Positions 1 through 9,269 of a stretch of DNA of 64,000 nucleotides are shown piece by piece; within the stretch, counting starts at the first letter, position 1, and the number at the start of each line of letters is the position of its first letter. The DNA lies in assembly GCF_014841565.1 (NCBI RefSeq), contig NZ_JACYUD010000002.1, positions 1 through 64,000 on the forward strand, given 5' to 3'. The notes beneath the pieces were generated by a model. The model worked only from the letters and a program-made list of their open reading frames with translations. It was not told the origin of the DNA and searched no databases. The position numbers and the translations under genes are program-made. The stretch is from Rhizobium sp. CFBP 8762 (lineage in GTDB: Bacteria > Pseudomonadota > Alphaproteobacteria > Rhizobiales > Rhizobiaceae).

Positions 1-151
1 ATCACATAAAATCTGATTTGGGAATCTGCCGCCGGAAGCTACTCAACTGACGACACGCCCTAATATCGCCTGTAGATATCCCCACTTTACCGGCAAAGTC
101 TAGAAGCAAAAAATAACGGCAGTGAGCATAAATTATAGGCATTATAAATAC

Positions 152-180
152 TTGACTTGATTTTGTGCATCCAATAACAA
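152..180 (+). promoter_or_regulatory. Possible sigma70-type promoter of the BMP/deaminase operon
   Basis: TTGACT at 152-157 is followed after 17 nt by TAACAA at 175-180, about 35 nt before the first start codon. The -35 box is good and the -10 box is poor, so this is a suggestion only. No gene is seen in 1-215. Confidence 0.3.
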
Positions 181-215
181 TTTTCACCAGTTGGTAAAAA
201 TTGGGGAACACATCT

Positions 216-1202
216 ATGACCAGCAAAATTCTTTTGTCCCGGCGCGGGGTTCTTGCGTCTGGTCTTGCGCTCAGCGCGTCCGCCTTTATCCCTTTTGCTC
301 GAGCTGCTGCGCCGGTCAAAGTCGCTGGTATTCACGGCTCTCCAGTGGAAAATGCATGGAATTCCGTGCTGCACAAAGCGTTGCAGGATGCCGCGAAAGA
401 GGGCGTTATCGAATACGTATTTTCGGAGGGGGTGTCGGGTACAGACTATCCGCGGGCGATGCGAGAATATGCTGAACAGGGCGCGAAACTGATTGTCGGT
501 GAGACATTTCCAGTTGAGAAACAGGCCCGCGAAGTTGCCGTCGATTACCCAGACACTGCGTTTCTGATGGGGTCGAGCGGCAAGGAGGCCTGGGAAAATT
601 TCGGTGTGTTCGGAACATGGAACTTCGATGGCGCCTATCTCGCAGGCATGCTGGCCGGCAAAATGACGAAATCGAATGTGGTTGGCTCAGTTGCCGCAAT
701 GCCGATTCCAGAGGTTAATATGCTGGTCAACGCCTTTGGCGCGGGCGTAAAGGCCGTCAATCCCGATGCCAAGCACCTCGTGACCTTCATTGGCACGTTC
801 TTCGATCCACCAAAAGCGCGTGAAGCGGGGCTTGCACAGATCGATGCCGGTGCGGACGTGCTGTTCGGCGAGCGTATCGGCACAGCCGACGCTGCGAAAG
901 AGCGCGGGATCAAATCGGTTGGTTCGCTGATTGATTATACGCCGCGTTATCCGGAAACCGTATTCGCCAACGCGCTTTGGAATTTCCGTCCGATCCTCAA
1001 CGCAGCCCTTGCAGACGCGACTGCGGGCAAGGCCACTGGTCGGGACTACACAGCGTACGGCTTGATGAAGGAGGGCGGCAGCGACATCGTGTTCGTTAAG
1101 GGTGTCGCATCCGCGGAAGCGGAAGCCGCCATGGAAGCCAAGCGTGCAGAGATCAAAGCTGGCACCTTTGAAGTGCCACGCGTGATGGACGAACCGAAGT
1201 AA
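216..1202 (+). CDS. BMP-family ABC transporter substrate-binding protein
   Basis: Periplasmic binding protein of the basic membrane protein (BMP/Med) family, which binds nucleosides, nucleobases or similar small molecules for an ABC importer; 328 aa. The N-terminus carries a twin-arginine motif (SRRGVLAS) and a hydrophobic stretch ending near ARAA, so export by Tat is likely; there is no lipobox. The ATG at 216 is preferred over an in-frame TTG at 201 because GGGG lies about 9 nt upstream of it. It is first in an operon with an amidase, an ATPase, two permeases and a deaminase, which supports a nucleobase-like ligand. The exact ligand is unknown. Confidence 0.88.
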   Translation: MTSKILLSRRGVLASGLALSASAFIPFARAAAPVKVAGIHGSPVENAWNSVLHKALQDAAKEGVIEYVFSEGVSGTDYPRAMREYAEQGAKLIVGETFPVEKQAREVAVDYPDTAFLMGSSGKEAWENFGVFGTWNFDGAYLAGMLAGKMTKSNVVGSVAAMPIPEVNMLVNAFGAGVKAVNPDAKHLVTFIGTFFDPPKAREAGLAQIDAGADVLFGERIGTADAAKERGIKSVGSLIDYTPRYPETVFANALWNFRPILNAALADATAGKATGRDYTAYGLMKEGGSDIVFVKGVASAEAEAAMEAKRAEIKAGTFEVPRVMDEPK

Positions 1203-1214
1203 CCGGACTGCACA

Positions 1215-2621
1215 ATGCTACATGATGCAACGTCACTGGCTGATGCGATCCGCACGGGTCGCGTTAGTGCGGTGGAAGCCATGCACGCGTCTCTCGATCG
1301 GGCTGAGAAATGCGCAGATCTGGGCTCGATTTCGTATCTCGACCCCGATCTGGGCCTGCGAGCGGCCCGAGCTATCGATAAACGGCTGCTTGCCGACGCA
1401 GGGATGGCAGTGCCGTTTGGCGGTGTGCCGAGCCTCGCCAAGGATCTAGGAGGTCCTTTTGCGGGCCTTCCTGTTGCGGGCGGCTCCCGCATGATCGAGC
1501 GCGGAGTGCCGCAGCCGGGGTCTGATATTGCCACACGACTAAGCGCAACTGGTTTGTGCTTCTTCGGCCTGACGACAGTTCCGGAAATGGGTCTCTCACT
1601 GTCCAGCGAGCCGGATGCCGGACCCATATGCCGAAATCCATTGGACCCCGCTTTGACGCCGGGTGGCTCTTCAGGCGGTGCGGCAGCCGCCGTGGCCGCG
1701 GGAATCGTTGCCATCGCCCATGCCACGGACGCCGGGGGATCAATTCGGGTTCCCGCTGCCTGCTGCGGGCTTGTAGGGCTGAAGGCAAGCCGTGGAGTTT
1801 TGCCCGCTGGCCCCGGCTTCGGTAATCATCTGGGCGGTATTGCCAGTGAGCTGGCTGTCTGTCGCTCGGTGCGAGACCTGAAGACGGTGTTTGAATGTGC
1901 CAGAGGCACAGCGCGAGGGCCCTTTGCTGACCCTGATCTGATTGCGGCTGCATCCGGCTCTTTGCGCATTGGCATTGTCAGCGCGTGCGGCCCGGACTTT
2001 TCCGTTGATGCCGACCGTGCAGCCGCTGTCGATGCTGCCGGTTCTGCGCTTGAGTCGGAAGGGCATTCTCTGGTGCGTATACCCTGGAGCAGGCTGGCAG
2101 ATGCGGCTCGGGTAAGCGGCAGCGTGTTTGCCGATATTATCGGGGTCAATCTGGCGAATTTTGTCCATACCGCAGCGCTGGATGTGCGAAAGGCCGAACG
2201 TCTGACACAAGCCTTCGCAAACCGCGGGCAAGCGCTCAGCGGCCAATCGCTTTGGGCATCGCTGGACGCCGGGGTGCAGGCAAGCCGAACCCTGTGGAAT
2301 ATTTTTGATGACATTGACGTTCTGCTGACCCCGATGCTGTCCAGCGCACCACTGCCCATCGGCTCCTTACCCTTCGACCATGATGACACCGGGTTGCACA
2401 TTCAGCGCATGGCTGCTTTTGCGCCTCTGGCGTCTCTGCCCAACATTACCGGCTTTCCCGCGCTAACCTTGCCGTTTGGTACAGATGCCGCAGGCCTGCC
2501 GCTCCCTGTCCAGATCATCGGTCCGATGGGGCATGATCTTGTTCTACTGTCACTGGCACAGCGGTTGGAACGGGATGGCCGCTGGCAGCATCGATTTTCC
2601 GTTGCGGGACTGGACGCATGA
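1215..2621 (+). CDS. Amidase signature family hydrolase
   Basis: Cytoplasmic amide hydrolase of 468 aa. The amidase-signature catalytic triad is visible: Lys76 (SLAKDLGG), cis-Ser152 in the GGSSGG loop and nucleophile Ser176 (DAGGSIR), with the usual 24-residue gap between the two serines. The gene starts 12 nt after the BMP protein and its stop overlaps the ATPase start in an ATGA junction, so it is translated with the transporter. Context suggests it opens an amide or ureido bond of the imported compound or of its deaminated product. The substrate cannot be read from sequence. Confidence 0.85.
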   Translation: MLHDATSLADAIRTGRVSAVEAMHASLDRAEKCADLGSISYLDPDLGLRAARAIDKRLLADAGMAVPFGGVPSLAKDLGGPFAGLPVAGGSRMIERGVPQPGSDIATRLSATGLCFFGLTTVPEMGLSLSSEPDAGPICRNPLDPALTPGGSSGGAAAAVAAGIVAIAHATDAGGSIRVPAACCGLVGLKASRGVLPAGPGFGNHLGGIASELAVCRSVRDLKTVFECARGTARGPFADPDLIAAASGSLRIGIVSACGPDFSVDADRAAAVDAAGSALESEGHSLVRIPWSRLADAARVSGSVFADIIGVNLANFVHTAALDVRKAERLTQAFANRGQALSGQSLWASLDAGVQASRTLWNIFDDIDVLLTPMLSSAPLPIGSLPFDHDDTGLHIQRMAAFAPLASLPNITGFPALTLPFGTDAAGLPLPVQIIGPMGHDLVLLSLAQRLERDGRWQHRFSVAGLDA

Positions 2622-4138
2622 ACAAACCTGTTCTGGACATTATAAGGGTCAGCAAGCGGTTCGGCTCGACCCTTGCCAATGACGATATCTCGCTGTCGCT
2701 CGGCAAGGGGGAAATCGTTGCGCTGCTTGGCGAAAATGGCGCAGGCAAGACGACGCTGATGAGCATACTCTTCGGGCACTACGTTCCCGATACGGGCCGG
2801 GTGCTGATCGACGGACAGCAACTACCGCCCGGTAAACCGAGAGCAGCAATCCGCGCGGGTATTGGCATGGTGCACCAGCACTTTGCTTTGGCGCCCAACC
2901 TCACCGTGCTGGACAACGTAACGACCGGCACGGAGAGCCTTTGGTCACCGAGGTCGCGCCGACTGGAAGCGCGCACGAAGCTAATGGCGATCTCGCAGCG
3001 CTTCGGCCTGAAGGTCGATCCGGATGCAAGGCTCGGCGACCTTTCGGTAGGTGAGCAGCAGCGCGTGGAGATTTTGAAAGCGCTGTATAATGAGGCTCGG
3101 ATTCTGGTCCTCGATGAACCGACAGCCGTGCTGACGCAAATTGAATCCGAGCGATTGTTTACAACGTTGAAAGACATGGCAGCGCAGGGCCTGTCGCTTA
3201 TTTTCATTTCGCACAAGCTGGACGAGGTCATGTCCGCTGCAGACCGTGTGGTGGTGCTGCGTGGCGGTCGCCATGTGGCGGAGCGAAGGACGACGGAAAC
3301 CACAAAAGCCGAACTTGCCGAACTGATGGTGGGACGCACAGTCACCCGGCCTGTCAGAGCGCCATCAACGCCTGGCGAACGGGTGCTGGAGGCCGTAGGC
3401 GTGAGCGTGCGTGCTGGCGGTGTCGATCGACTGAAGTCAGTGGATTTTCATCTATGCGCGGGCGAAGTGCTTGGCATCATAGGCGTTTCAGGCAACGGGC
3501 AGGCCACGCTGGCACAGCTTTTGTCCGGCACGTTGGCCAAGAGCGGCGGCGATATTCGATTGTTTGGCAAAGAGGTGAACCGCCTTTCAGTCGAAGACGC
3601 AGTAGCGGCTGGTATTGGCCGCATCCCGGAGGACCGGAACCGGGAAGGGGCCATCGGCGAGATGACAATCTGGGAAAACGCGATACTGGAACGGCTGGGC
3701 TCGTTTGCCAGCCGTGGATTGGTGGATCGAAAGGCGGCCATTGCCTTCGCGCAGACAATAATCGATCAGTTCGATGTTCGCGGCGGCACGCCCACCAGCC
3801 GCACCCGGCTATTGTCGGGCGGCAACATGCAGAAGCTCATTCTGGGACGCAATCTGATCAACCGGCCGCGCATACTGCTTGCCGCGCAGCCCGCGCGGGG
3901 GCTGGATGAAGGTGCCGTTGCAGCGGTGCATGAGCGCATTCTCGATGCGCGGCGACAGGGCGCAGCCGTGCTTTTAATCTCGGAAGATCTGGATGAGGTC
4001 ATGGCGCTTGCCGACCGCATACAGGCCATTGTCGGTGGCAGGCTATCGCCGCCTATTGGCTCTGAAGAGGCATCGGCGCGCCGGTTAGGGCTGATGATGG
4101 CCGGTGAGTGGATGCAGGAGGCGGCCCATGCGGTTTGA
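2618..4138 (+). CDS. Nucleoside-type ABC importer ATPase (two fused ABC domains)
   Basis: 506-aa ATP-binding subunit with two tandem ABC domains, as in RbsA/MglA and the BMP-linked nucleoside importers. Domain 1 has an intact Walker A (GENGAGKTT), signature LSVGEQQ and Walker B ending LDEP. Domain 2 has GVSGNGQ at the Walker A position without the lysine, normal for this family, and signature LSGGNMQ. The second Walker B region reads LLAAQPARG instead of the usual D/E-P motif, also common here. It overlaps the amidase by 4 nt and the next permease by 11 nt. Confidence 0.9.
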   Translation: MNKPVLDIIRVSKRFGSTLANDDISLSLGKGEIVALLGENGAGKTTLMSILFGHYVPDTGRVLIDGQQLPPGKPRAAIRAGIGMVHQHFALAPNLTVLDNVTTGTESLWSPRSRRLEARTKLMAISQRFGLKVDPDARLGDLSVGEQQRVEILKALYNEARILVLDEPTAVLTQIESERLFTTLKDMAAQGLSLIFISHKLDEVMSAADRVVVLRGGRHVAERRTTETTKAELAELMVGRTVTRPVRAPSTPGERVLEAVGVSVRAGGVDRLKSVDFHLCAGEVLGIIGVSGNGQATLAQLLSGTLAKSGGDIRLFGKEVNRLSVEDAVAAGIGRIPEDRNREGAIGEMTIWENAILERLGSFASRGLVDRKAAIAFAQTIIDQFDVRGGTPTSRTRLLSGGNMQKLILGRNLINRPRILLAAQPARGLDEGAVAAVHERILDARRQGAAVLLISEDLDEVMALADRIQAIVGGRLSPPIGSEEASARRLGLMMAGEWMQEAAHAV

Positions 4139-5177
4139 ACGGCGCGAACATCGCTCGGTGGCGCTCGTCATCGCAACACCGCTGATTGCTATTGCCTCGG
4201 CACTTGCTATCGCTGGCGTTCTGATTGTCATTGCCGGTGCGCCGGTTCTGGAAGCCTATTGGCGTATTCTGCAAGGGGCATTCGGCTCTCGGCTTGCAGC
4301 AACCGAAACGCTGACCCGCGCAACACCTTTGATTTTAACAGGGTTGGCTGCGGCGGTCGCGTTTCGGGCTCGGCTTTGGAATATTGGCGCTGAGGGGCAG
4401 TTGTATTTCGGTGCTATCACGGTGGCATGGGCAAGCTCCCGATTTTTGGGGGATATGCCGTCCATCCTACAAATTCCGCTGCTTCTGATGTTGGGAGCGC
4501 TTGCTGGCATGGCGCTTCTGCTGGTGCCGCTCTGGATGCGGTTGCGATTCTCCGTTGATGAGGTGGTGACGACGCTGCTGTTGAATTTCGTTGCCGTGCT
4601 GATTGTGTCCATGCTGATTGATACGGTCTTGAAAGATCCGATGGCGTTTGGCTGGCCCCAGTCGCAGCCGGTGGCGGATGCGGCGATGTTGCCGAAGATT
4701 CTGGCGCGCTCGCGGCTGCATATTGGCCTGTTGATCGCTGTTGTTCTTGCGCTCGTTCTGGCGTTTGTCGAAGCCCGCACCGTCTTCGGTCTGCAATCGC
4801 GCGCCGCCGGTCTCAATCCACAGGGTGCTGCCTATGCCGGTGTGCCGCTCAAGCGCACGCTCGTCATTGTAGCGTGCATATCCGGTGGACTGGCCGGGCT
4901 GGCAGGTGCTGTGGAGGTGATGGGTGTGCAGGGCTATGTGACAACAGAACTTTCCCGTGGCTATGGATATTCCGGCATTGTGGTGGCTATGCTGGCCAAT
5001 CTCAATCCGTTCGGCGTCGTCTTGGCAGGGCTGTTTACGGCCACCATGTTCGTGGGCGCGGATGGCATGAGCCGCAGCCTTGGCATTCCCAGCTATATTG
5101 CCGATGTCATCGTGGCACTGTCTTTGCTGACTATGCTGATCGCCGTCTTCTTTACCCAATACAGGATTCGCCGATGA
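4128..5177 (+). CDS. ABC transporter permease, BMP/nucleoside type (first)
   Basis: Inner-membrane permease of the BPD_transp_2 family (about 8-10 membrane segments, 349 aa). It contains the coupling segment GLNPQGAAYAGV typical of branched-chain/sugar/nucleoside permeases. ATG 4128 is chosen because AGGAGG sits just upstream (about 4116-4121); an in-frame GTG at 4104 has no such site. It overlaps the ATPase gene by 11 nt and ends in an ATGA overlap with the second permease, implying a heteromeric channel. Confidence 0.87.
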   Translation: MRFERREHRSVALVIATPLIAIASALAIAGVLIVIAGAPVLEAYWRILQGAFGSRLAATETLTRATPLILTGLAAAVAFRARLWNIGAEGQLYFGAITVAWASSRFLGDMPSILQIPLLLMLGALAGMALLLVPLWMRLRFSVDEVVTTLLLNFVAVLIVSMLIDTVLKDPMAFGWPQSQPVADAAMLPKILARSRLHIGLLIAVVLALVLAFVEARTVFGLQSRAAGLNPQGAAYAGVPLKRTLVIVACISGGLAGLAGAVEVMGVQGYVTTELSRGYGYSGIVVAMLANLNPFGVVLAGLFTATMFVGADGMSRSLGIPSYIADVIVALSLLTMLIAVFFTQYRIRR

Positions 5178-6118
5178 GCGCCGTGTTTGACATACTTGCA
5201 TCGGCGGGGCTGTGGGCAGCGGTCTTCCGCATCGCCACGCCTCTGATTCTCGGCACGCTTGGCGCGCTGCTGTGCGAGCGGGCAGGGGTGCTCAATCTCG
5301 GTATTGAAGGCATCATGACCTTCGGCGCGATGATTGGCTGGTTGACGGTCTACAACGGCGCGGATCTCTGGACGGGCTTTCTCGTGGCAGCGCTGGCTGG
5401 CGGTTTGTTCGGCTTGCTGCATGCGGGCCTGACGGTCACGCTCGGCCTTTCGCAGCATGTGGCGGGATTGGGCGTTACGCTGTTTGCTGCCAGTTTCAGC
5501 TATTATGTATTCCGTCTGGCCGTGCCTGTGGCCGGTACGCCACCGACAATTACGCCGTTCCAGCCGATTGCCATTCCGGGCTTGAGTGATCTCCCCTTCG
5601 TGGGCCCGGCATTTTTCGTCCAGACGCCGCCCACCTATGTTGCTATTCTGCTGGCTCTGGTGCTTGCCTACCTGATTTTCCGTACGCCGCTTGGCCTTGC
5701 CATCCGCATGACGGGCGAAAACCCCCATGCGGCGGAAGCGCAGGGCATCAATCCGATGGCTGTGCGCTATGGCGCGGTCATTGCTGGCAGTGCATTGATG
5801 GGCATGGCAGGTGCGTTTTTGACATTGTCGGCCTTCAACAGCTTTTTTCCGACCATGGTGCAGGGGCGCGGCTGGATTTGCATTGCGCTCGTCGTCTTTT
5901 CGTCGTGGCGGCCGGAACGGGCGTTGCTCGGCGCGCTGCTGTTCGCGTTTTTTGATGGCTTCCAGCTTCGGCTGCAAACCGTGCTTGGGGGTGCAGTTCC
6001 CTACCAACTGTTTCTGATGATTCCCTATGTCCTGTCCATCGCGGCGCTGGCGCTGATGGCGCGTCGCGCGCGTGTTCCGCAAGCGTTGATGCAGCCCTAT
6101 CGGCGCGGCGAGCGTTGA
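5174..6118 (+). CDS. ABC transporter permease, BMP/nucleoside type (second)
   Basis: Second channel subunit, 314 aa, very hydrophobic, with the motif GIEGIMTFGAM near the N-terminus and GENPHAAEAQGI as the ATPase-coupling loop. The start is ATG 5174, which overlaps the preceding stop. The open frame extends upstream to 4874, but that part lies entirely inside the first permease gene. Together with the upstream genes this completes one importer: binding protein, double ATPase and two permeases. Confidence 0.87.
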   Translation: MSAVFDILASAGLWAAVFRIATPLILGTLGALLCERAGVLNLGIEGIMTFGAMIGWLTVYNGADLWTGFLVAALAGGLFGLLHAGLTVTLGLSQHVAGLGVTLFAASFSYYVFRLAVPVAGTPPTITPFQPIAIPGLSDLPFVGPAFFVQTPPTYVAILLALVLAYLIFRTPLGLAIRMTGENPHAAEAQGINPMAVRYGAVIAGSALMGMAGAFLTLSAFNSFFPTMVQGRGWICIALVVFSSWRPERALLGALLFAFFDGFQLRLQTVLGGAVPYQLFLMIPYVLSIAALALMARRARVPQALMQPYRRGER

Positions 6119-6151
6119 TGTGTTTGCGTTGCAATACCCGAGGAGAGCAGC

Positions 6152-7444
6152 ATGTTTGACCTGATTATCCGAAACGCCAACCTACCCGATGGTCGTCAAG
6201 GTATCGATATCGGGCTGGCTGACGGCAAAATCGTGGCTGTGGAAAAGCTGTTGCAGGCGTCTGCGGGCGAGGAAATCGATGCGAGCGGCAGGCTTGTCAG
6301 TCCGCCCTTCTGCGATCCGCATTTTCACATGGATGCAACCCTTTCGCTGGGATTGCCGCGCATGAATGTCTCCGGCACGCTGCTGGAAGGAATCGCGCTC
6401 TGGGGCGAGTTGCGGCCCTTGTTAACGAAGGACGCTCTAGTCGAACGCGCGCTGCGCTATTGTGATCTGGCGGTCTCCCAGGGTCTTCTGTTTATTCGCA
6501 GCCATGTCGATACGTCCGATCCGCGTCTGGTGACGGCAGAGGCTATGCTGGAGGTGCGCGAGCGCGTCGCGCCCTACATCACGTTGCAACTGGTTGCCTT
6601 TCCGCAGGATGGCTATTACCGCGCGCCGGATGGCGCGGCCTCGCTGGAACGTGCGCTGGATATGGGTATCGATATCGTCGGGGGCATTCCGCATTTCGAG
6701 CGAACAATGGACGATGGTCGCCGCTCCCTGGAAGCGCTTTGCCGGATTGCGGCGGAGCGTGGGTTGCCGGTGGATATTCACTGCGATGAAAGCGACGATC
6801 CTCTGTCCCGTCATATTGAAACACTGACGGCAGAAACGATACGCCACGGCCTGCAGGGGCGCGTGGCCGGATCGCACCTGACCTCCATGCATTCCATGGA
6901 CAATTATTATGTCTCGAAGCTTATTCCCCTGATGGCGGAAGCCAAGATCAACGTCATTCCAAACCCGCTGATCAACATCATGTTGCAGGGCCGCCACGAT
7001 ACCTATCCCAAGCGTCGCGGCATGACGCGGGTGCGCGAACTGATGGATGCTGGGCTGAATGTGTCCTTCGGGCAGGATTGCGCAATGGACCCTTGGTATT
7101 CCATGGGCTCGGGCGATATGCTGGAGGTGGGCCACATGGCCATTCACGTGGCGCAGATGGGCGGCATAGAAGACAAGAAGAAAATTTATGACGCGTTGAC
7201 CGTCAACTCCGCCAAGACCATGGGGTTGAACGGCTATGGCCTCGATGTCGGCTGCAACGCCGATTTAATAGTACTGCAAGCTTCCGATGTTGTGGAAGCG
7301 CTGAGACTGAAGCCGACACGCCTTTATGTAATTAAGAACGGCAACGTCATCTCTCGAAGTGCACCTCGGATTGGTGAACTTTTCCTCAAGGGCAGGCCCA
7401 CGAGCATTGACCCCGGATTGGACTACGTACCCGCATCGGGTTGA
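6152..7444 (+). CDS. CodA-like cytosine deaminase family amidohydrolase
   Basis: 430-aa metal-dependent amidohydrolase closely resembling E. coli CodA, with a constant offset of four residues. Metal and catalytic residues are kept: His57 and His59 (DPHFHMD), His210 and Glu213 (HCDE), His242 and Asp309. The residue after Asp309 is Cys310, where E. coli has Asp314, a position known to shape substrate choice. CodA deaminates cytosine to uracil; here the ring may differ (isocytosine, creatinine-like or triazine-like compounds are possible). A good Shine-Dalgarno (GAGGAGAG) precedes ATG 6152. It is last in the importer operon. Confidence 0.82.
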   Translation: MFDLIIRNANLPDGRQGIDIGLADGKIVAVEKLLQASAGEEIDASGRLVSPPFCDPHFHMDATLSLGLPRMNVSGTLLEGIALWGELRPLLTKDALVERALRYCDLAVSQGLLFIRSHVDTSDPRLVTAEAMLEVRERVAPYITLQLVAFPQDGYYRAPDGAASLERALDMGIDIVGGIPHFERTMDDGRRSLEALCRIAAERGLPVDIHCDESDDPLSRHIETLTAETIRHGLQGRVAGSHLTSMHSMDNYYVSKLIPLMAEAKINVIPNPLINIMLQGRHDTYPKRRGMTRVRELMDAGLNVSFGQDCAMDPWYSMGSGDMLEVGHMAIHVAQMGGIEDKKKIYDALTVNSAKTMGLNGYGLDVGCNADLIVLQASDVVEALRLKPTRLYVIKNGNVISRSAPRIGELFLKGRPTSIDPGLDYVPASG

Positions 7445-7665
7445 CAACAATGTGTAAACACAGTCGCGTACAATTCGGCTCCGGTTCAGCACGAAGTTCG
7501 AACTGAATTTTAACGAAATCTTAAATACGGGCAAATGCGAAATAAATTGCCTTAAGAGTCCTTTTCCTTGGCAAGAATGTCTTCGAGCGCCGCGAAGCTA
7601 GAATAAAATTGCTCGTGGTCAGGCCCCGCTTCTCATATGTTACACCCCACACAAGGAGCCATTTG

Positions 7666-8499
7666 ATGCCTGCCAACACCATCGCCAGAACCATTTTCGG
7701 ACTCGCTCTCTCCGTCGCTACACTGGTAGCCACACATGCTTCCGCGGACGCCACCCTGGACCGCATCAAGGGCCGTGGCAAACTGACGGTTGGCGTTATC
7801 CTGTCTGGTGCGCCGTTCGGCTTTATCGCCCCGAAGTCGCAGGAGCAGAAGGGTTACAATGTCGACCTCGCCAAGGCGCTGGCCGCCGATCTGGGTGTTG
7901 AACTGGAAACGGTCACGGTAACGCCGCCAAACCGTGTTCAGTTTTTGCAGCAGGGCAAGGTCGATATCTTGATCGCCAACATGCAGTACACGGACGAGCG
8001 CGCCAAAGTGCTTGATTACGTTCCGACACCTTACGACCGCGCCGGTGGTGCGGCTGTCGTGCGCAAGGATAGTGGCCTGAAAGACTGGGCTGACCTCAAG
8101 GGCAAGCCGGTCTGCATTTCGCAGGGTTCAAACTACGCGCAGCCGCTTGCGGAAACCTACGGCGCCGTTGTGAAAGGCTTGCCAAGCCAGCCCGAATCGC
8201 TGCTCGCCCTTCAAGGTGGCAATTGCGTTGCCGCCGTTCATGTCGGTGCGACTGTGGGTCTGCTGCTCCAGGACCGCGCTGACGAATGGAAGGATTACGA
8301 AATTCCTTTCCCAACAGAATTGATTCCGTCCGATAGCGTTATCTGGCTGCGCCAGGGCGAAAAGGACACGCAGGCGGCACTCGACGGAGCCGTGAAAAAA
8401 CTGCATGCTTCTGGAAAGATGCTTGAACTGGCAAAGGCCAATCGCCTACTCAACACTCAGTATCTTGAGGAAGAAAACAAGAAGCTTTCCGCCAAGTAG
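7666..8499 (+). CDS. Polar amino acid ABC transporter substrate-binding protein
   Basis: 277-aa periplasmic binding protein of the SBP_bac_3 family, with a signal peptide ending near HASA and the opening typical of the family (LDRIKGRGKLTVGV). ATG 7666 has AAGGAG at 7653-7658; the longer open frame from 7609 has no such support. It heads an operon of two permeases, an ATPase, an MmgE/PrpD protein and a flavin monooxygenase. The ligand is probably a polar amino acid or an amino-acid-like compound broken down by the last two enzymes. Confidence 0.88.
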   Translation: MPANTIARTIFGLALSVATLVATHASADATLDRIKGRGKLTVGVILSGAPFGFIAPKSQEQKGYNVDLAKALAADLGVELETVTVTPPNRVQFLQQGKVDILIANMQYTDERAKVLDYVPTPYDRAGGAAVVRKDSGLKDWADLKGKPVCISQGSNYAQPLAETYGAVVKGLPSQPESLLALQGGNCVAAVHVGATVGLLLQDRADEWKDYEIPFPTELIPSDSVIWLRQGEKDTQAALDGAVKKLHASGKMLELAKANRLLNTQYLEEENKKLSAK

Positions 8500-8522
8500 G
8501 CGGACGGCGCCGGTAGAGCCAT

Positions 8523-9269
8523 ATGCAGGACATGAACCTGACCGGCCTGTTCATCGATCTAATGGGCAAGCTAGGTCTTAATTACGAATTTCTGGCAACG
8601 GGTTACGAAGCTCAAATTTGGCGTGACGGATTTATCACCACGCTTTACCTTGTCGCAGTTACCATCCCCGTCAGTCTGATTGTCGGCCTGATCTTTGCGG
8701 CCTGCCTGACGTCGGGCAGGCTTTGGCTTTCTGCGCCCGTCCGTGCCTTTGTGGAGCTGACCCGCAACACACCGACGCTGGTGCAACTGATGTTCAGTTT
8801 TCTTGTGCTGAACACTGTTGTTTCCAACATGCTCGGTGGTGCGCAGAACAATCCGCTTTCACCATTCTTCTGGGTTGTGGCTGTTGTTGGCCTTCACGTT
8901 GCGGCGCTGCACGCTGAGGCTATCCGTGGTGGCATCGAGGCCGTGCCAGCATCGATGATCGAGGCCGCGCGCGGCATGGGCTTCAGCCAGTTTGAAATCC
9001 TGCGTTATGTGCAGATCCCGCTCGCATTTCGGTTGTCGCTGCCCGCCATCGTCAACGGTCTGATCAGCCTCGTCAAATCGACCACCGTTGGCAACGCTAT
9101 CGCGGTCAGTGAAATCACCTACGCGTCTATCATGGTCTGGACGCAGCGCGATAATGTGGTGGAACTGATGATCGTGCTTCTCGCCTTTTTCAGCCTGATC
9201 AATTTTGTCGTGGCCCGGGTCGGTGGGTGGGTTGAACGCAGGCTCGCCATTCCGGGATATGGCCTATGA
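8523..9269 (+). CDS. Polar amino acid ABC transporter permease (first)
   Basis: 248-aa inner-membrane permease of the HisM/GlnP class. The EAA-type loop is visible as EAARGMGFSQFEILRYVQIPLA. It begins 23 nt after the binding-protein gene and ends in an ATGA overlap with the second permease. The N-terminal 40 residues are hydrophilic before the first membrane segment. Confidence 0.87.
   Translation: MQDMNLTGLFIDLMGKLGLNYEFLATGYEAQIWRDGFITTLYLVAVTIPVSLIVGLIFAACLTSGRLWLSAPVRAFVELTRNTPTLVQLMFSFLVLNTVVSNMLGGAQNNPLSPFFWVVAVVGLHVAALHAEAIRGGIEAVPASMIEAARGMGFSQFEILRYVQIPLAFRLSLPAIVNGLISLVKSTTVGNAIAVSEITYASIMVWTQRDNVVELMIVLLAFFSLINFVVARVGGWVERRLAIPGYGL

Noticed and set aside
201-215. TTG start adding five residues to the BMP protein
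   Set aside because: ATG 216 has a better placed G-rich ribosome site and starts directly at the Tat signal.
3490-3510. Missing lysine in the second Walker A of the double ATPase
   Set aside because: This is normal for RbsA/MglA and BMP-type ATPases, so it is not a lesion.
4874-5173. 100-residue N-terminal extension of the second permease
   Set aside because: It lies wholly inside the first permease gene in another frame; the family start is ATG 5174.
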